Assembly: GCA_964481195.1 (NCBI GenBank)
Contig: CAYZTB010000023.1
Location: forward strand, 1 to 41,551
DNA: 41,551 nt
Direction: 5' to 3'
From: Palsa-948 sp964481195
Lineage (GTDB): Bacteria; Bacteroidota; Bacteroidia; Palsa-948
A program made the translations under genes and the position numbers. Positions 23,890 through 32,956 of the stretch are shown piece by piece; within the stretch, counting starts at the first letter, position 1, and every line of letters starts with the position of its first letter. The notes beneath the pieces were generated by a model. The model saw only the letters and a list, made by a program, of their open reading frames with translations. It did no database searches and was not told the origin of the DNA.

Positions 23890-25674
23890 CTATGCTTTCT
23901 CTTTGGAAAATTGTAAGTCATATAACTTACGGTAATGCTTATTTAACGCAAGCAGTTCGCTGTGTGTGCCGGACTCAATGATTTCACCTTTATCCAATAC
24001 CAATATTTTATTTGCTCGCTGAATGGTTGCTAACCTATGAGCAATAACAATACTCGTACGCTTGGAAATAAGTAATTCTGTAGCCTTTTGTATTAGCATT
24101 TCAGATTCGGTATCAATACTGGATGTTGCTTCATCCATTATAAGTATTACCGGGTTGTATAAGTAGGCGCGTATAAAAGAAATTAATTGTCTTTGACCAA
24201 CAGATAGCGTTGCGCCCCTTTCCATTACATTGTAATCATATCCTCCAGGCAATCTCATAATAAAATCATGTGCCCCTACCATTTTTGCTGCTTCTATAAT
24301 TTCTTTCCTTTCAATGGCAGGATTGCTTAACGAAATATTATTAGCGATTGAGTCTGAATATAAAAACACGTCTTGCAAAACAATTCCTATATTTTTTCTA
24401 AGGAACTGTAAATTATAGTTGCCCACATCCACCCCATCAACCAGCAACTCGCCTTTAGAATAGTCGTAAAATCTATTAATCAAACTTACAATAGAAGATT
24501 TTCCGGAGCCCGTAGCTCCTACCAACGCAATAGTTTCTCCTCGGTTTGCTTCAAAGGAAATGTTTTTTAATACCCAGTTCTCATCAGCATACGCAAACCA
24601 TACATTCTTAAATTCCACTTTGCCATTTAAAGGTTCGGCTTTTGTGATCTCTTTCTTTTCTAAATTTATCTCTGTTTTGTTAACATGATTGGGGTTTACA
24701 GTATCCAACACTTTAAATACACGATCGCTTGCTACAATTCCCATCTGTAAGGTATTAAATCGATCTGCAATCATGCGTATAGGACGGAACAGCATGTTGA
24801 TATACATGATAAATGCTACTAACTGCCCAACAGAAAATTCATTGTCGAAAATGCCTCTACCACCCCACCACACTATGAGTCCAATAGATATCGAGGAAAG
24901 AATTTCAATAAAAGGAAAAAAGATTGAGTAATACCAAATAGATTTAATATTTGCATCTCGATGTTCTTTATTAATGTTTTTGAACTTCTCCATCTCTTCC
25001 TTTTCCCTGCTAAAAATCTGCACAATGCTCATTCCCGTAATGTGTTCCTGAACAAATGCATTTAACCCTGCAATTTGTGTTCTTACATCGTTAAACGATT
25101 TATTTACCCCATTCTTAAAAATATTAGCTCCTACTAACAGTAAAGGAAAAATAGATAGACTTATTAAAGCTAACTTCCAATTTGAATAAAACATAACTGT
25201 AATAATCACAATAAGCTTAAGAAAATCGCCCAGAATAACAAGTAAACCATTAGAAAAAATGTCTGAAATTGCTTCCATATCCGAAACAACCCTTGTTACT
25301 AGAGTTCCGATAGGTGTTTTATCAAAAAACTTTAAGTGCAATTGACTAATATGCCTAAATAACTTAGTGCGCATATCACGAATAATAGTTTGACCTAACC
25401 ATCCTGCTAAATATTCATTCAAAAACTGAAGTAACGTTTCAAACAACAATACAACTACAAGTAGTATAGTAAACTGTAATAACATTTCCTTATTGGGTGT
25501 TATTACAAAATGATCCAGCGCATATTGTATGAGTAAGGGGCGTACAGGAGAAATGAATGCAAAAACAATGGCCGCAATAGCAGCTAAAGAGAACATGCCT
25601 TTGTAAGGAGTAGCAAAGGAAAGCACACGCTTTAACAACGCAAAAGAAAACTTTTGTCGCTTTTCGGTTGTCAT
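23890..25674 (-). CDS. ABC exporter, fused membrane and ATPase domains
   Basis: 594 residues, MsbA/LmrA-like half-transporter layout. Six membrane segments in residues ~20-310 (e.g. 28-50, 64-86, 150-185, 255-290), then the nucleotide-binding domain: A-loop region FAYADENW (360-367), Walker A GATGSGKSS (386-394), Q-loop IVLQDVFLYS, signature LSVGQRQ (490-496, a variant of LSGGQ), Walker B VILIMDEA (509-516) and H-loop IVIAHRLAT. It works as a dimer in the inner membrane; the cargo (lipid, drug or peptide) is unknown. It overlaps truA by 4 bp (ATGA), so the two are translationally coupled. Confidence 0.94.
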   Translation of the reverse strand: MTTEKRQKFSFALLKRVLSFATPYKGMFSLAAIAAIVFAFISPVRPLLIQYALDHFVITPNKEMLLQFTILLVVVLLFETLLQFLNEYLAGWLGQTIIRDMRTKLFRHISQLHLKFFDKTPIGTLVTRVVSDMEAISDIFSNGLLVILGDFLKLIVIITVMFYSNWKLALISLSIFPLLLVGANIFKNGVNKSFNDVRTQIAGLNAFVQEHITGMSIVQIFSREKEEMEKFKNINKEHRDANIKSIWYYSIFFPFIEILSSISIGLIVWWGGRGIFDNEFSVGQLVAFIMYINMLFRPIRMIADRFNTLQMGIVASDRVFKVLDTVNPNHVNKTEINLEKKEITKAEPLNGKVEFKNVWFAYADENWVLKNISFEANRGETIALVGATGSGKSSIVSLINRFYDYSKGELLVDGVDVGNYNLQFLRKNIGIVLQDVFLYSDSIANNISLSNPAIERKEIIEAAKMVGAHDFIMRLPGGYDYNVMERGATLSVGQRQLISFIRAYLYNPVILIMDEATSSIDTESEMLIQKATELLISKRTSIVIAHRLATIQRANKILVLDKGEIIESGTHSELLALNKHYRKLYDLQFSKEKA

Positions 25675-26444
25675 TTCTTAAATATTTTTCGAGGATACTC
25701 TACTTTATTTAAATACAAACCATATGCAGGAACCGAAGTGCCTGCGTTCCGACAATCTTTGCTGTCTAGTATTTTTTTTAGCTCGACTAAAGATAATTTA
25801 TGTTTTCCTACTTGAATCATGGTCCCAACTATCATCCGAACCATGCCGCGTAAAAATCTGTCTGCACGAATAGTAAACACCAGTCCATCATTTATCTTTT
25901 CCCATTTAGCTAACGCTATTTTACAAATGTTAGTTTTTGTTTGTGTGTTGAGTTTGCTGAAAGCAGTAAAATCTTTATTTTTTTTTAACACAACACATGC
26001 CTTGTTCATTAAGGCAACATCCATCTCACTATAAAAATAGTACGACCTATCATTTAAAAACGGATTAGGATTGTTATGTATATAGTATTTGTATGTTCTT
26101 GCAGTAGCATCAAATCGTGCATTTGCACTTTCCTTTACGCTGAGGATTTGATTTATTGAAATGGTCTTAGGTAAAACAGCGTTAAACTTATGAAGCCAAT
26201 TAACAGAAGTTTTTCCTTGCACCGACAATCCATCATTAACGGAATCAAAATGAGCATACAACTCCTTGGCATGCACTCCAGCATCGGTTCTGCAGCAGCC
26301 ATGTACTTCAATTTTTTCGCCTAAGAGCTTAGATAAGCCCTCGTTTATTTTTTGTTGAATGGTGTTGGATGAATTTTTTTGAATTTGCCATCCACTATAG
26401 GTAGCTCCATCAAAAGAAATATTTATGAAATAGCGCTTTAACAC
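25671..26444 (-). CDS. truA: tRNA pseudouridine(38-40) synthase TruA
   Basis: 257 residues, normal family length. Converts uridines 38-40 of the anticodon stem-loop to pseudouridine. Catalytic Asp54 is in GCCRTDAGVHA (49-59). Other family marks are YSGWQIQ near the start, RTYKYYIHN, and FLRGMVRMIVGTMIQVGKHK near the C-terminus. It is the first gene of the minus-strand pair with the ABC exporter and its stop overlaps that gene's start. Start at 26444 gives MLKRYFINISFDGATYSGW, typical for the family. Confidence 0.97.
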   Translation of the reverse strand: MLKRYFINISFDGATYSGWQIQKNSSNTIQQKINEGLSKLLGEKIEVHGCCRTDAGVHAKELYAHFDSVNDGLSVQGKTSVNWLHKFNAVLPKTISINQILSVKESANARFDATARTYKYYIHNNPNPFLNDRSYYFYSEMDVALMNKACVVLKKNKDFTAFSKLNTQTKTNICKIALAKWEKINDGLVFTIRADRFLRGMVRMIVGTMIQVGKHKLSLVELKKILDSKDCRNAGTSVPAYGLYLNKVEYPRKIFKK

Positions 26445-26491
26445 AGGCTGTAAAAGTAAAGAAATATAGCTTGGAGATTATAATGGAAAAA

Positions 26492-27031
26492 CTACTTATC
26501 ATCTCCACCACCAAACACGTAGCGAATAGAGAAAGCGCCATCCCAAAAACGAAAAGGAACACCGGGATAATTTGAGAACTCAATAAAAGGCTTTATGTCT
26601 AAAGAAAGTGTAATCGGCAAATCCTGAATTTTATACTCTAAGCCAAATATGCCATCAATACCAAATGAAGAATAATTACGATTTTTCCAATAGCCTGTCC
26701 AGGTACCTGTTGCCACCCACTCTTTGTATTTATATCCACCACCAAAATGAACTCCAGCTCCATAATACCAATAAAAACCTTCTGCATCTTCTTTAGTAAA
26801 TGCAGCTTTATGAATTTCATACAACCCTGTAATTTGATAGCCTCTCCATCCCCACCCTGATGAAAAAATGCCTTCAATAGCACGACCTTCTTTAATAAAA
26901 TGTTTAGCGGTTAAACCACCTATCCATCCACCACGCAAACCAATCCCAGTTTGATAGTTCTGAGAAATAGAATCGTTAGCAAAAAAGAATGATGTAATAA
27001 ATACAAAAAATACAAGTGTGGATGATTTCAT
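26492..27031 (-). CDS. small outer-membrane beta-barrel protein
   Basis: 179 residues with signal peptide (1-23, FFFANDSISQ). The mature region is a compact barrel pattern with Gly/aromatic strands: GIGLRGGWIGGLTAKHFI, IEGIFSSGWGWRGYQITGLYEIH, YYGAGVHFGGG, GIFGLEYKIQDLPITLSLDIKPF. It ends AFSIRYVFGGGDDK, a last strand followed by a short acidic tail. Probably an 8-stranded OmpA/OmpW-like or PorT-like porin. It sits 25 bp after the end of the next upstream gene, another barrel with a glycine-rich C-terminus, and may be co-transcribed with it. Function unknown. Confidence 0.83.
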   Translation of the reverse strand: MKSSTLVFFVFITSFFFANDSISQNYQTGIGLRGGWIGGLTAKHFIKEGRAIEGIFSSGWGWRGYQITGLYEIHKAAFTKEDAEGFYWYYGAGVHFGGGYKYKEWVATGTWTGYWKNRNYSSFGIDGIFGLEYKIQDLPITLSLDIKPFIEFSNYPGVPFRFWDGAFSIRYVFGGGDDK

Positions 27032-27056
27032 AGTGTATATTTAGGTAGTAGAATTA

Positions 27057-27821
27057 TTACCTTCTTCGTTTTTTGCCGCTATACTTATGTCCGTAGCGAT
27101 CTCCGCCACCTCCACCGCCCGCTCCAAAGGTGTAACCAAGCGAAACCGTAAATGCTAAGTTATGATACACGCCAGAATTGGCGGTAGCTGAAGGGTCCAG
27201 CATATTTGTTACTCCATATCCTGCACGCAAACAATATTCTATACCAGACTCCCACTTAGAGCCTGTTCCAATAACAAATCCGAAATCTACTTTAGCATAT
27301 CCTGTCTTATCGTTTCCGGATAATGTTACATCAACGCTGGATGTTTGAGGCGGATTTGGTGGATTTAAAACAGTAGTAGTATTTGTAGATTTTCCATCCC
27401 ATTTTGCTCCCATTAGAAAAGAAAGCTGAGGTCCTAAGCCAACGTACGAACCCATTTGGCCAAAATGTATATTTACTAAAAAAGGTACATCCAGATAAGA
27501 ATATGTGTTTAATACATTATAATCCTGAACAACGGTAGTATTTGAGATGGTAGTGCTAGTACTTTTCTGAAGCTTATATCCTTTTGTTGAATAAACAACT
27601 TCTGTTTGAAGTGATACAAATTCGGCTACATCTAATTGCGCAATGGCTCCTACGTGAAAGCCGGGAACAAACTTATGTCCTTCGGCTTTATTTCCAGAGC
27701 CATCTACTCCCATAACATTTGTAAAATTACCTCCAGCCTTGATACCAGCTCTAAATTGAGCATAAGAAGCACAAGAGATTGTGAGTAAAAATATTGTAGT
27801 AAAGTAAGTATTCTTCATCAT
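27057..27821 (-). CDS. PorT-like outer-membrane beta-barrel protein with a Gly-rich basic tail
   Basis: 254 residues from the ATG at 27821 (the next codon is also ATG). The longer frame reaching 27860 would place the promoter box inside the gene. Signal peptide ~1-21 (TIFLLTISCASYAQ), then FRAGIKAGGNFTNVMG, KFVPGFHVGAIAQLDV, VSLQTEVVYSTKGYKLQ, LDVPFLVNIHFG, and YVGLGPQLSFLMGAKW, all standard for the Bacteroidota 'outer membrane beta-barrel' family. After the last strand (LAFTVSLGYTFG) comes an odd tail: six glycines, then DRYGHKYSGKKRRR. Barrel proteins normally end on the last strand, so this exposed basic tail is unusual. Confidence 0.86.
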   Translation of the reverse strand: MMKNTYFTTIFLLTISCASYAQFRAGIKAGGNFTNVMGVDGSGNKAEGHKFVPGFHVGAIAQLDVAEFVSLQTEVVYSTKGYKLQKSTSTTISNTTVVQDYNVLNTYSYLDVPFLVNIHFGQMGSYVGLGPQLSFLMGAKWDGKSTNTTTVLNPPNPPQTSSVDVTLSGNDKTGYAKVDFGFVIGTGSKWESGIEYCLRAGYGVTNMLDPSATANSGVYHNLAFTVSLGYTFGAGGGGGGDRYGHKYSGKKRRR

Positions 27822-27857
27822 TTTATTGGAGTTAAGCATTTGATGGTATATTAGAAG

Positions 27858-27865
27858 CAAATGTA
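27858..27865 (-). promoter_or_regulatory. -7 promoter box of the barrel-protein gene
   Basis: TACATTTG on the minus strand, exact match to TAnnTTTG, 36 bp before the start at 27821. It supports that start. Confidence 0.5.
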
Positions 27866-27945
27866 TAAATCAAAACTAATCTTTATACCCTTACCTCTTA
27901 ACATTTTTTAACAAATTAATAAAAATAGTTGTGTCAGTTACTCGT

Positions 27946-27953
27946 TAAATTTG
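27946..27953 (+). promoter_or_regulatory. -7 promoter box of the Bat operon
   Basis: TAAATTTG, exact match to TAnnTTTG, 18 bp before the moxR start. No other such box is obvious within the tightly packed operon. Confidence 0.55.
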
Positions 27954-27971
27954 CTGTAAACACAAATAGCT

Positions 27972-28958
27972 ATGATAGACATAAAAGAACTCAACGACAG
28001 AATTCAACAAGAAAGCTCCTTTATCGATCTTATTAATTTGGAGATGGATAAAGTAATTATTGGACAAAAATATATGGTTGATCGCCTGCTAATAGGCTTG
28101 CTTTCTAATGGCCATATTTTATTAGAAGGGGTGCCGGGTTTAGCAAAAACACTGGCGATAAAATCATTAGCCTCTTGTATTCATGCAGACTTTAGCAGAA
28201 TTCAGTTTACGCCTGATTTGCTCCCTGCGGATTTAATTGGAACATTAATCTATAATCAAAAGAAGGAAGAGTTTACCGTTCGCAAAGGACCCATATTCTC
28301 CAACTTCGTACTTGCAGATGAGATAAACAGAGCTCCTGCAAAAGTACAAAGTGCTTTGCTGGAAGCCATGCAGGAAAAACAAGTTACCATTGGAGATACC
28401 ACATTCCAACTACCTCAACCATTTCTTGTACTCGCTACTCAAAACCCTATTGAACAAGAAGGAACATATCCATTACCTGAAGCACAAGTAGATCGCTTTA
28501 TGCTTAAAGTAGTTATTGGATATCCTAGTAAAGAAGAAGAAAAACAAATCATTCGCATGAATTTGGCTGAAACATTTCCAACTCCAAATAGAATTCTTAA
28601 ACCCGAAGATGTGGTTAAAGCACGCAATGTGGTGAGAGATGTATATATGGACGAAAAAATTGAAAAATATATTGTAGATATTGTATTTGCAACTCGTAAT
28701 CCATCTGACTATAAATTATCTAAATACGCTTCGTTAATCAGCTATGGTGCTTCTCCTCGTGCCAGTATCAACTTGGCATTAGCAGCTAAAGCGTATGCGT
28801 TTATTAAGCGCAGAGGCTACGTAATTCCGGAAGATGTACGCGCTATTTGCAACGATGTATTACGCCACCGCGTTGGATTAACCTATGAAGCTGAAGCTGA
28901 AAACATCACCAGCGAAAACATTGTTACAGAGATCTTAAATGCGATCGAAGTTCCATAA
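27972..28958 (+). CDS. moxR: MoxR-family AAA+ ATPase
   Basis: 328 residues. Walker A GVPGLAKT (53-60), Walker B FVLADEIN (112-119), then QEKQVTIGD and LATQNPIEQEGTYPLPEAQ with the sensor region; the C-terminal lid includes YGASPRASINLALAAKAYA. MoxR ATPases act as chaperones that work with von Willebrand A domain proteins, two of which (BatA, BatB) are encoded downstream. It is the first gene of an eight-gene operon; the DUF58 gene follows at 21 bp. Confidence 0.95.
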   Translation: MIDIKELNDRIQQESSFIDLINLEMDKVIIGQKYMVDRLLIGLLSNGHILLEGVPGLAKTLAIKSLASCIHADFSRIQFTPDLLPADLIGTLIYNQKKEEFTVRKGPIFSNFVLADEINRAPAKVQSALLEAMQEKQVTIGDTTFQLPQPFLVLATQNPIEQEGTYPLPEAQVDRFMLKVVIGYPSKEEEKQIIRMNLAETFPTPNRILKPEDVVKARNVVRDVYMDEKIEKYIVDIVFATRNPSDYKLSKYASLISYGASPRASINLALAAKAYAFIKRRGYVIPEDVRAICNDVLRHRVGLTYEAEAENITSENIVTEILNAIEVP

Positions 28959-28979
28959 GAATATTTTCTTTAGCGAACT

Positions 28980-29876
28980 ATGGAAACAACTGAGCTATTA
29001 AAGCGTGTCCGAAAAATTGAGATCAAGACCCGAGGTCTGTCCAATCAAATATTTTCGGGCGAATATCACAGTGCCTTCAAAGGCAGAGGCATGGCATTTA
29101 GCGAAGTTCGTGAATATCAGCCTGGCGATGACATCAGAGCTATTGACTGGAATGTAACAGCACGCTTTAACCATCCCTACATAAAAGTGTTTGAAGAAGA
29201 ACGCGAAATGACTGTCATGTTACTGGTAGATGTAAGTGCTTCGGAAAATTTTGGGACTGAAAAGCAATTGAAAAAAGACATGGTAACAGAAATTTGTGCC
29301 GTACTTTCTTTTTCTGCTATTCAAAATAATGATAAGATTGGTGTAATATTTTTCTCTGATAGAATTGAAAAATTTATCCCCCCTAAAAAAGGTCGTTCGC
29401 ATATCTTACGAATTATCAGAGAGCTAATCAATTTTACGCCCGAAGGAAAAGGTACCGACATAGAGCTAGCCTTAAAATATTTTACCAATGTAATTAAGAA
29501 AAAATGTATTGCATTCTTAATTTCAGATTTTATAGACGACAATTTTACTTCTGACAAAAAAAAGAAATCTAATTCATTAAAAATTGCAAGCAAAAAGCAT
29601 GACTTGGTAGCACTACGTATTAATGATAAACGAGAATATGTACTTCCCGATGTTGGTCTGGTAAGAATACTGGATGCCGAGACAGGTAAGCTACGCTGGA
29701 TTGATACTTCGAATCCTGCTATCAGAAAACAATATTCTAAATCTTCAGAAAAAAGAGATCATCAATTAAAAGACATGTTTAACCGAAGCGGGGTCGATTC
29801 TGCGACTATTTCAACATCCGATTCCTACATAAAACCATTAATGAATTTGTTTAAGAAGCGAGAAAGCAAAAGATGA
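28980..29876 (+). CDS. DUF58 domain protein of the MoxR-Bat operon
   Basis: 298 residues. The DUF58 signature is clear: GRGMAFSEVREYQPGDDIRA then IDWNVTARFNHPYIKVFEEER, followed by a vWA-like segment LLVDVSASENFG with a MIDAS-type DxSxS at 84-88, and a second acidic strand LISDFID. These proteins are constant partners of MoxR in bacteria. No membrane segment is seen, so it is probably cytoplasmic and peripheral to the membrane complex. Its stop overlaps the start of the next gene by 4 bp. Confidence 0.93.
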   Translation: METTELLKRVRKIEIKTRGLSNQIFSGEYHSAFKGRGMAFSEVREYQPGDDIRAIDWNVTARFNHPYIKVFEEEREMTVMLLVDVSASENFGTEKQLKKDMVTEICAVLSFSAIQNNDKIGVIFFSDRIEKFIPPKKGRSHILRIIRELINFTPEGKGTDIELALKYFTNVIKKKCIAFLISDFIDDNFTSDKKKKSNSLKIASKKHDLVALRINDKREYVLPDVGLVRILDAETGKLRWIDTSNPAIRKQYSKSSEKRDHQLKDMFNRSGVDSATISTSDSYIKPLMNLFKKRESKR

Positions 29877-30922
29877 TTCAGTTCAGAAACATGATACACA
29901 ATCTACCTTTTCCATTTAAAAGAAATTTTTTCTCATTTCTTTGTGCGATAGTTTTTGTGTTATTTTCCCCTTCCCTATTTTCTCAAAATGTAATTGCTAC
30001 AGCAACGCTGGATACCAATGAAATTCTTATTGGCCAACAAACCAAACTCACGCTTCGAGTAGATTATAAAACTGATCAGGGAGAAATAAAAATTGATTTT
30101 CCGAAAATTGACGACACCCTTATCAAAGAAATTGAAATCGTTAGCAAATCAAAAACAGAGCGCATCATTCCCGATTCTTCTGACATGAGCAGAATGGCTC
30201 TACTGCAAACATTTACAATCACCTCCTTTGATTCTGGCTATTATGCTGTGCCACCGTTTAAATTTATTATTAATGGAGATTCGTCCAAAGCGATAGAAAC
30301 TGAAGCACTTCTATTATCTGTTAACACTGTAGAGATTGACACAACAATAGCAATTAAAGATATTAAACCTCCTATTGAAGTTCCTTTTTCATGGAAAGAA
30401 TTTTTGCCTTATGTATATGCAGGAATTGCAACATTAGCTATTCTGGCAGGACTTATCTATTTAATTATTTACTACGTACAAAAACAAAAGAAAAAACCTG
30501 TTCTCAAAACTATTATCCCTATAACACCAGCACACATTACCGCATTGGAGCAGCTTGATAAATTAAAAGAAGAAAAACTTTGGCAGAACGGAAATGTTAA
30601 ACAGTATCATTCCGAATTATCTGATATTATTCGCCAGTATATTGAAAAACGCTTTTTTGTAAATGCCATGGAGCAGGTTACAGATGAGATCATGCAATCT
30701 TTTAAAACAGTAGATCTTAGCAATGAGCTTAAAATTAAACTTAGACAAATATTATTCTTGTCAGATTTGGTAAAATTTGCAAAAGAGCAACCTCTTCCAA
30801 ACGAAAACGAATCTAGCTGGAGCAACGCATACGAATTTGTTGTAGCCACTAAACAGGAAGTACTTAAAAAAGAAAATGTAACTAACGATAACTCTAATCA
30901 ATCATTAGAAGGAAATAGTTAA
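29873..30922 (+). CDS. membrane protein with BatD-like N-terminus and cytoplasmic C-terminal domain
   Basis: 349 residues. An N-terminal signal or membrane segment (about 18-36) is followed by a beta-rich periplasmic region (NVIATATLDTNEILIGQQTKLTLRV..., ~40-165) that resembles the repeats of BatD, a transmembrane helix (~178-200, YVYAGIATLAILAGLIYLII), then a helical cytoplasmic domain with RQYIEKRF and a charged C-terminus. Genes of this kind (DUF4381-like) lie between DUF58 and batA in many Bat operons. A second possible start is the ATG at 29891. It overlaps DUF58 by 4 bp and batA by 1 bp. Confidence 0.85.
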   Translation: MIQFRNMIHNLPFPFKRNFFSFLCAIVFVLFSPSLFSQNVIATATLDTNEILIGQQTKLTLRVDYKTDQGEIKIDFPKIDDTLIKEIEIVSKSKTERIIPDSSDMSRMALLQTFTITSFDSGYYAVPPFKFIINGDSSKAIETEALLLSVNTVEIDTTIAIKDIKPPIEVPFSWKEFLPYVYAGIATLAILAGLIYLIIYYVQKQKKKPVLKTIIPITPAHITALEQLDKLKEEKLWQNGNVKQYHSELSDIIRQYIEKRFFVNAMEQVTDEIMQSFKTVDLSNELKIKLRQILFLSDLVKFAKEQPLPNENESSWSNAYEFVVATKQEVLKKENVTNDNSNQSLEGNS

Positions 30923-31923
30923 TGAACTACTTTGACAACATATCCTTTGCGCAGCCACTTATTTTGTGGGGTTTAATTATTATTCCATTCTTAGTTGCAT
31001 CTTATATTTTTAGAAATTACTGGGGAGAGATTAAAGTCTCGTCCCTTTCAAATCTTGCAGGTACTGGTCGTTCTTTTAAAGAATACTTGAAACACATATT
31101 GTTTGGACTTAAACTTGCAGCCATTAGTTTACTTATAGTTGCACTTGCTAGACCACAATCTAAAACCAGTTGGAAAAATATTACTACCGAAGGCATTGAC
31201 ATTATTTTAGCAATAGATATATCAGCCAGCATGTTGGCACGCGATTTTAAGCCTAACCGCATAGAAGCCGCCAAAGAAGTTGCTGTAGAATTTGTAAAAG
31301 CTAGAAAAAATGATAGAATTGGAATTGTAATATTTAGCGGTGAAAGCTTTACCCAATGTCCGCTCACAACCGATCATGCCATCATTAAAAATTTAATGGG
31401 TGATATTAAAACAGGAATGGTGGCCGATGGTACAGCGATTGGCATGGGTCTTGCTACAGCTATTAGCAGAATAAAAGACAGCAAAGCAAAAAGCAAAGTA
31501 ATTATTTTACTTACCGATGGCGTAAACAACATGGGTGCCGTTGCCCCGCAAACCGCAGCTGATATTGCAAAAGCATTTGGCGTACGGGTTTATACGATTG
31601 GCGTGGGAACCTTAGGCAAGGCCCTGGCTCCGGTTGCCATGTATCCTAACGGACAATACGTTTACGAATACGTTCCTGTAGAATTGGATGAAAATATGCT
31701 AAGCAGCATTGCGGAAACTACCGGAGGAAAATATTTTAGAGCAACAGGCAACGACAAGCTTTTATCCATTTACAAAGAAATTGATAAAATGGAAAAAACC
31801 ATTGTAGAAGAACGTAAACACACTCGAAGAACAGAAGAATTTTTTCCTTTCGTTTTAATAGCAGGAGTTTTTCTTTTATTAGATTTTACATTAAACAATA
31901 CATTACTAAGAAGTTTACCATAG
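30922..31923 (+). CDS. batA: BatA, vWA-domain inner-membrane protein
   Basis: 333 residues. Two N-terminal membrane helices (~13-30, 58-76), a von Willebrand A domain with full MIDAS DISAS (99-103), the Thr motif DGTAIGMGL and the Asp strand VIILLTDGVNN, then a C-terminal membrane helix (~310-328). In Bacteroides the Bat genes are linked to aerotolerance and envelope integrity. Its start ATG shares one base with the previous stop TAA. The next gene, a paralogue of the same layout, begins 1 bp after its stop. Confidence 0.94.
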   Translation: MNYFDNISFAQPLILWGLIIIPFLVASYIFRNYWGEIKVSSLSNLAGTGRSFKEYLKHILFGLKLAAISLLIVALARPQSKTSWKNITTEGIDIILAIDISASMLARDFKPNRIEAAKEVAVEFVKARKNDRIGIVIFSGESFTQCPLTTDHAIIKNLMGDIKTGMVADGTAIGMGLATAISRIKDSKAKSKVIILLTDGVNNMGAVAPQTAADIAKAFGVRVYTIGVGTLGKALAPVAMYPNGQYVYEYVPVELDENMLSSIAETTGGKYFRATGNDKLLSIYKEIDKMEKTIVEERKHTRRTEEFFPFVLIAGVFLLLDFTLNNTLLRSLP

Positions 31924-31924
31924 C

Positions 31925-32956
31925 ATGTTTCGATTAGAAAACATAGAATACTTATACGTACTAGGCATCATTCCTTTGCTCATAGTTGTTTATGCACTAA
32001 ACCGAGCATGGAGGAAAAGGTCTTTAAAGAAATTTGGAGAAATGGATATTTTATCTTTTATGATGCCTGATGTTTCTGCTGTTAAACCAATCCAAAAGTT
32101 TCTTTTGTTTTTAGGAGCTATACTATTTTTAATATTCGGATTAGTTAATCCTCAAATTGGCTCTAAGCTAGAAGAAGTTAAGCGCGAAGGTTCTGACATT
32201 GTTATTTGCTTGGATGTATCCAACAGTATGAAAGCTGAAGATTTTAGTCCAAACAGATTAGAAAAAGCCAAACAAGCTATTGAAAAACTAATAGATAAAT
32301 TAAACAACGACCGCTTAGGTATTATTGTTTTTGCCGGTGAAGCATTTGTGCAACTTCCAATAACTACCGATTATGCCGCAGCAAAACTCTTTATTGAAAA
32401 TATAGATTGCGATGCAGTTGCAACACAAGGCACTATCATAAGCTCCGCCATTGAATTAGCCGAAAAATCTTTTGGTTCTGAAGAAGGTAAAAATAAAGCC
32501 ATCATTGTAATTTCTGATGGAGAATCGCACGATGACAATGCAATAGCTGCAGCCCAAACAGCTACAGAAAATGGCACGGTGGTACATACTATTGGTATTG
32601 GTTCTCCCGAAGGAACACCTATTCCTCAGTACAAGAATAAAATTAGAACAGGATTTAGAAAAGATAGAGAAGGGAACACCATTATCACTAAACTAAACGA
32701 AAACGCATTACAAGAAATAGCATCTGCCGGAAATGGCATTTATTTGAGAGCTAGTCAGGGTGAAATTGGACTACTTGCCCTACAAGAAAGAATCAATAAA
32801 ATGGAAAAGAAAACTTTTGATTCTAAAATATATACTGACTATGAAGATCGATTTCAACTATTTATTGCAATTGCATTATTTCTTTTAATACTAGAATCAA
32901 CTTTAACTACTCGCACCAGTAAATGGTGGGTAAAAATGTTTAAAACGAAAGTATGA
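31925..32956 (+). CDS. batB: BatB, second vWA-domain inner-membrane protein
   Basis: 343 residues, same architecture as BatA: N-terminal helices (~7-25, 58-76), vWA domain with MIDAS DVSNS (97-101), VVSD-type strand AIIVISDGESHDD, and a C-terminal helix (~315-332) followed by RTSKWWVKMFKTKV. A short insertion around 235-255 (GTPIPQYKNKIRTG) is typical of BatB. It overlaps batC by 4 bp (ATGA). It probably forms a hetero-oligomer with BatA at the inner membrane. Confidence 0.94.
   Translation: MFRLENIEYLYVLGIIPLLIVVYALNRAWRKRSLKKFGEMDILSFMMPDVSAVKPIQKFLLFLGAILFLIFGLVNPQIGSKLEEVKREGSDIVICLDVSNSMKAEDFSPNRLEKAKQAIEKLIDKLNNDRLGIIVFAGEAFVQLPITTDYAAAKLFIENIDCDAVATQGTIISSAIELAEKSFGSEEGKNKAIIVISDGESHDDNAIAAAQTATENGTVVHTIGIGSPEGTPIPQYKNKIRTGFRKDREGNTIITKLNENALQEIASAGNGIYLRASQGEIGLLALQERINKMEKKTFDSKIYTDYEDRFQLFIAIALFLLILESTLTTRTSKWWVKMFKTKV

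Noticed and set aside
31017..31367. 116-codon frame antisense to batA
   Set aside because: Shadow frame of a well-supported gene.
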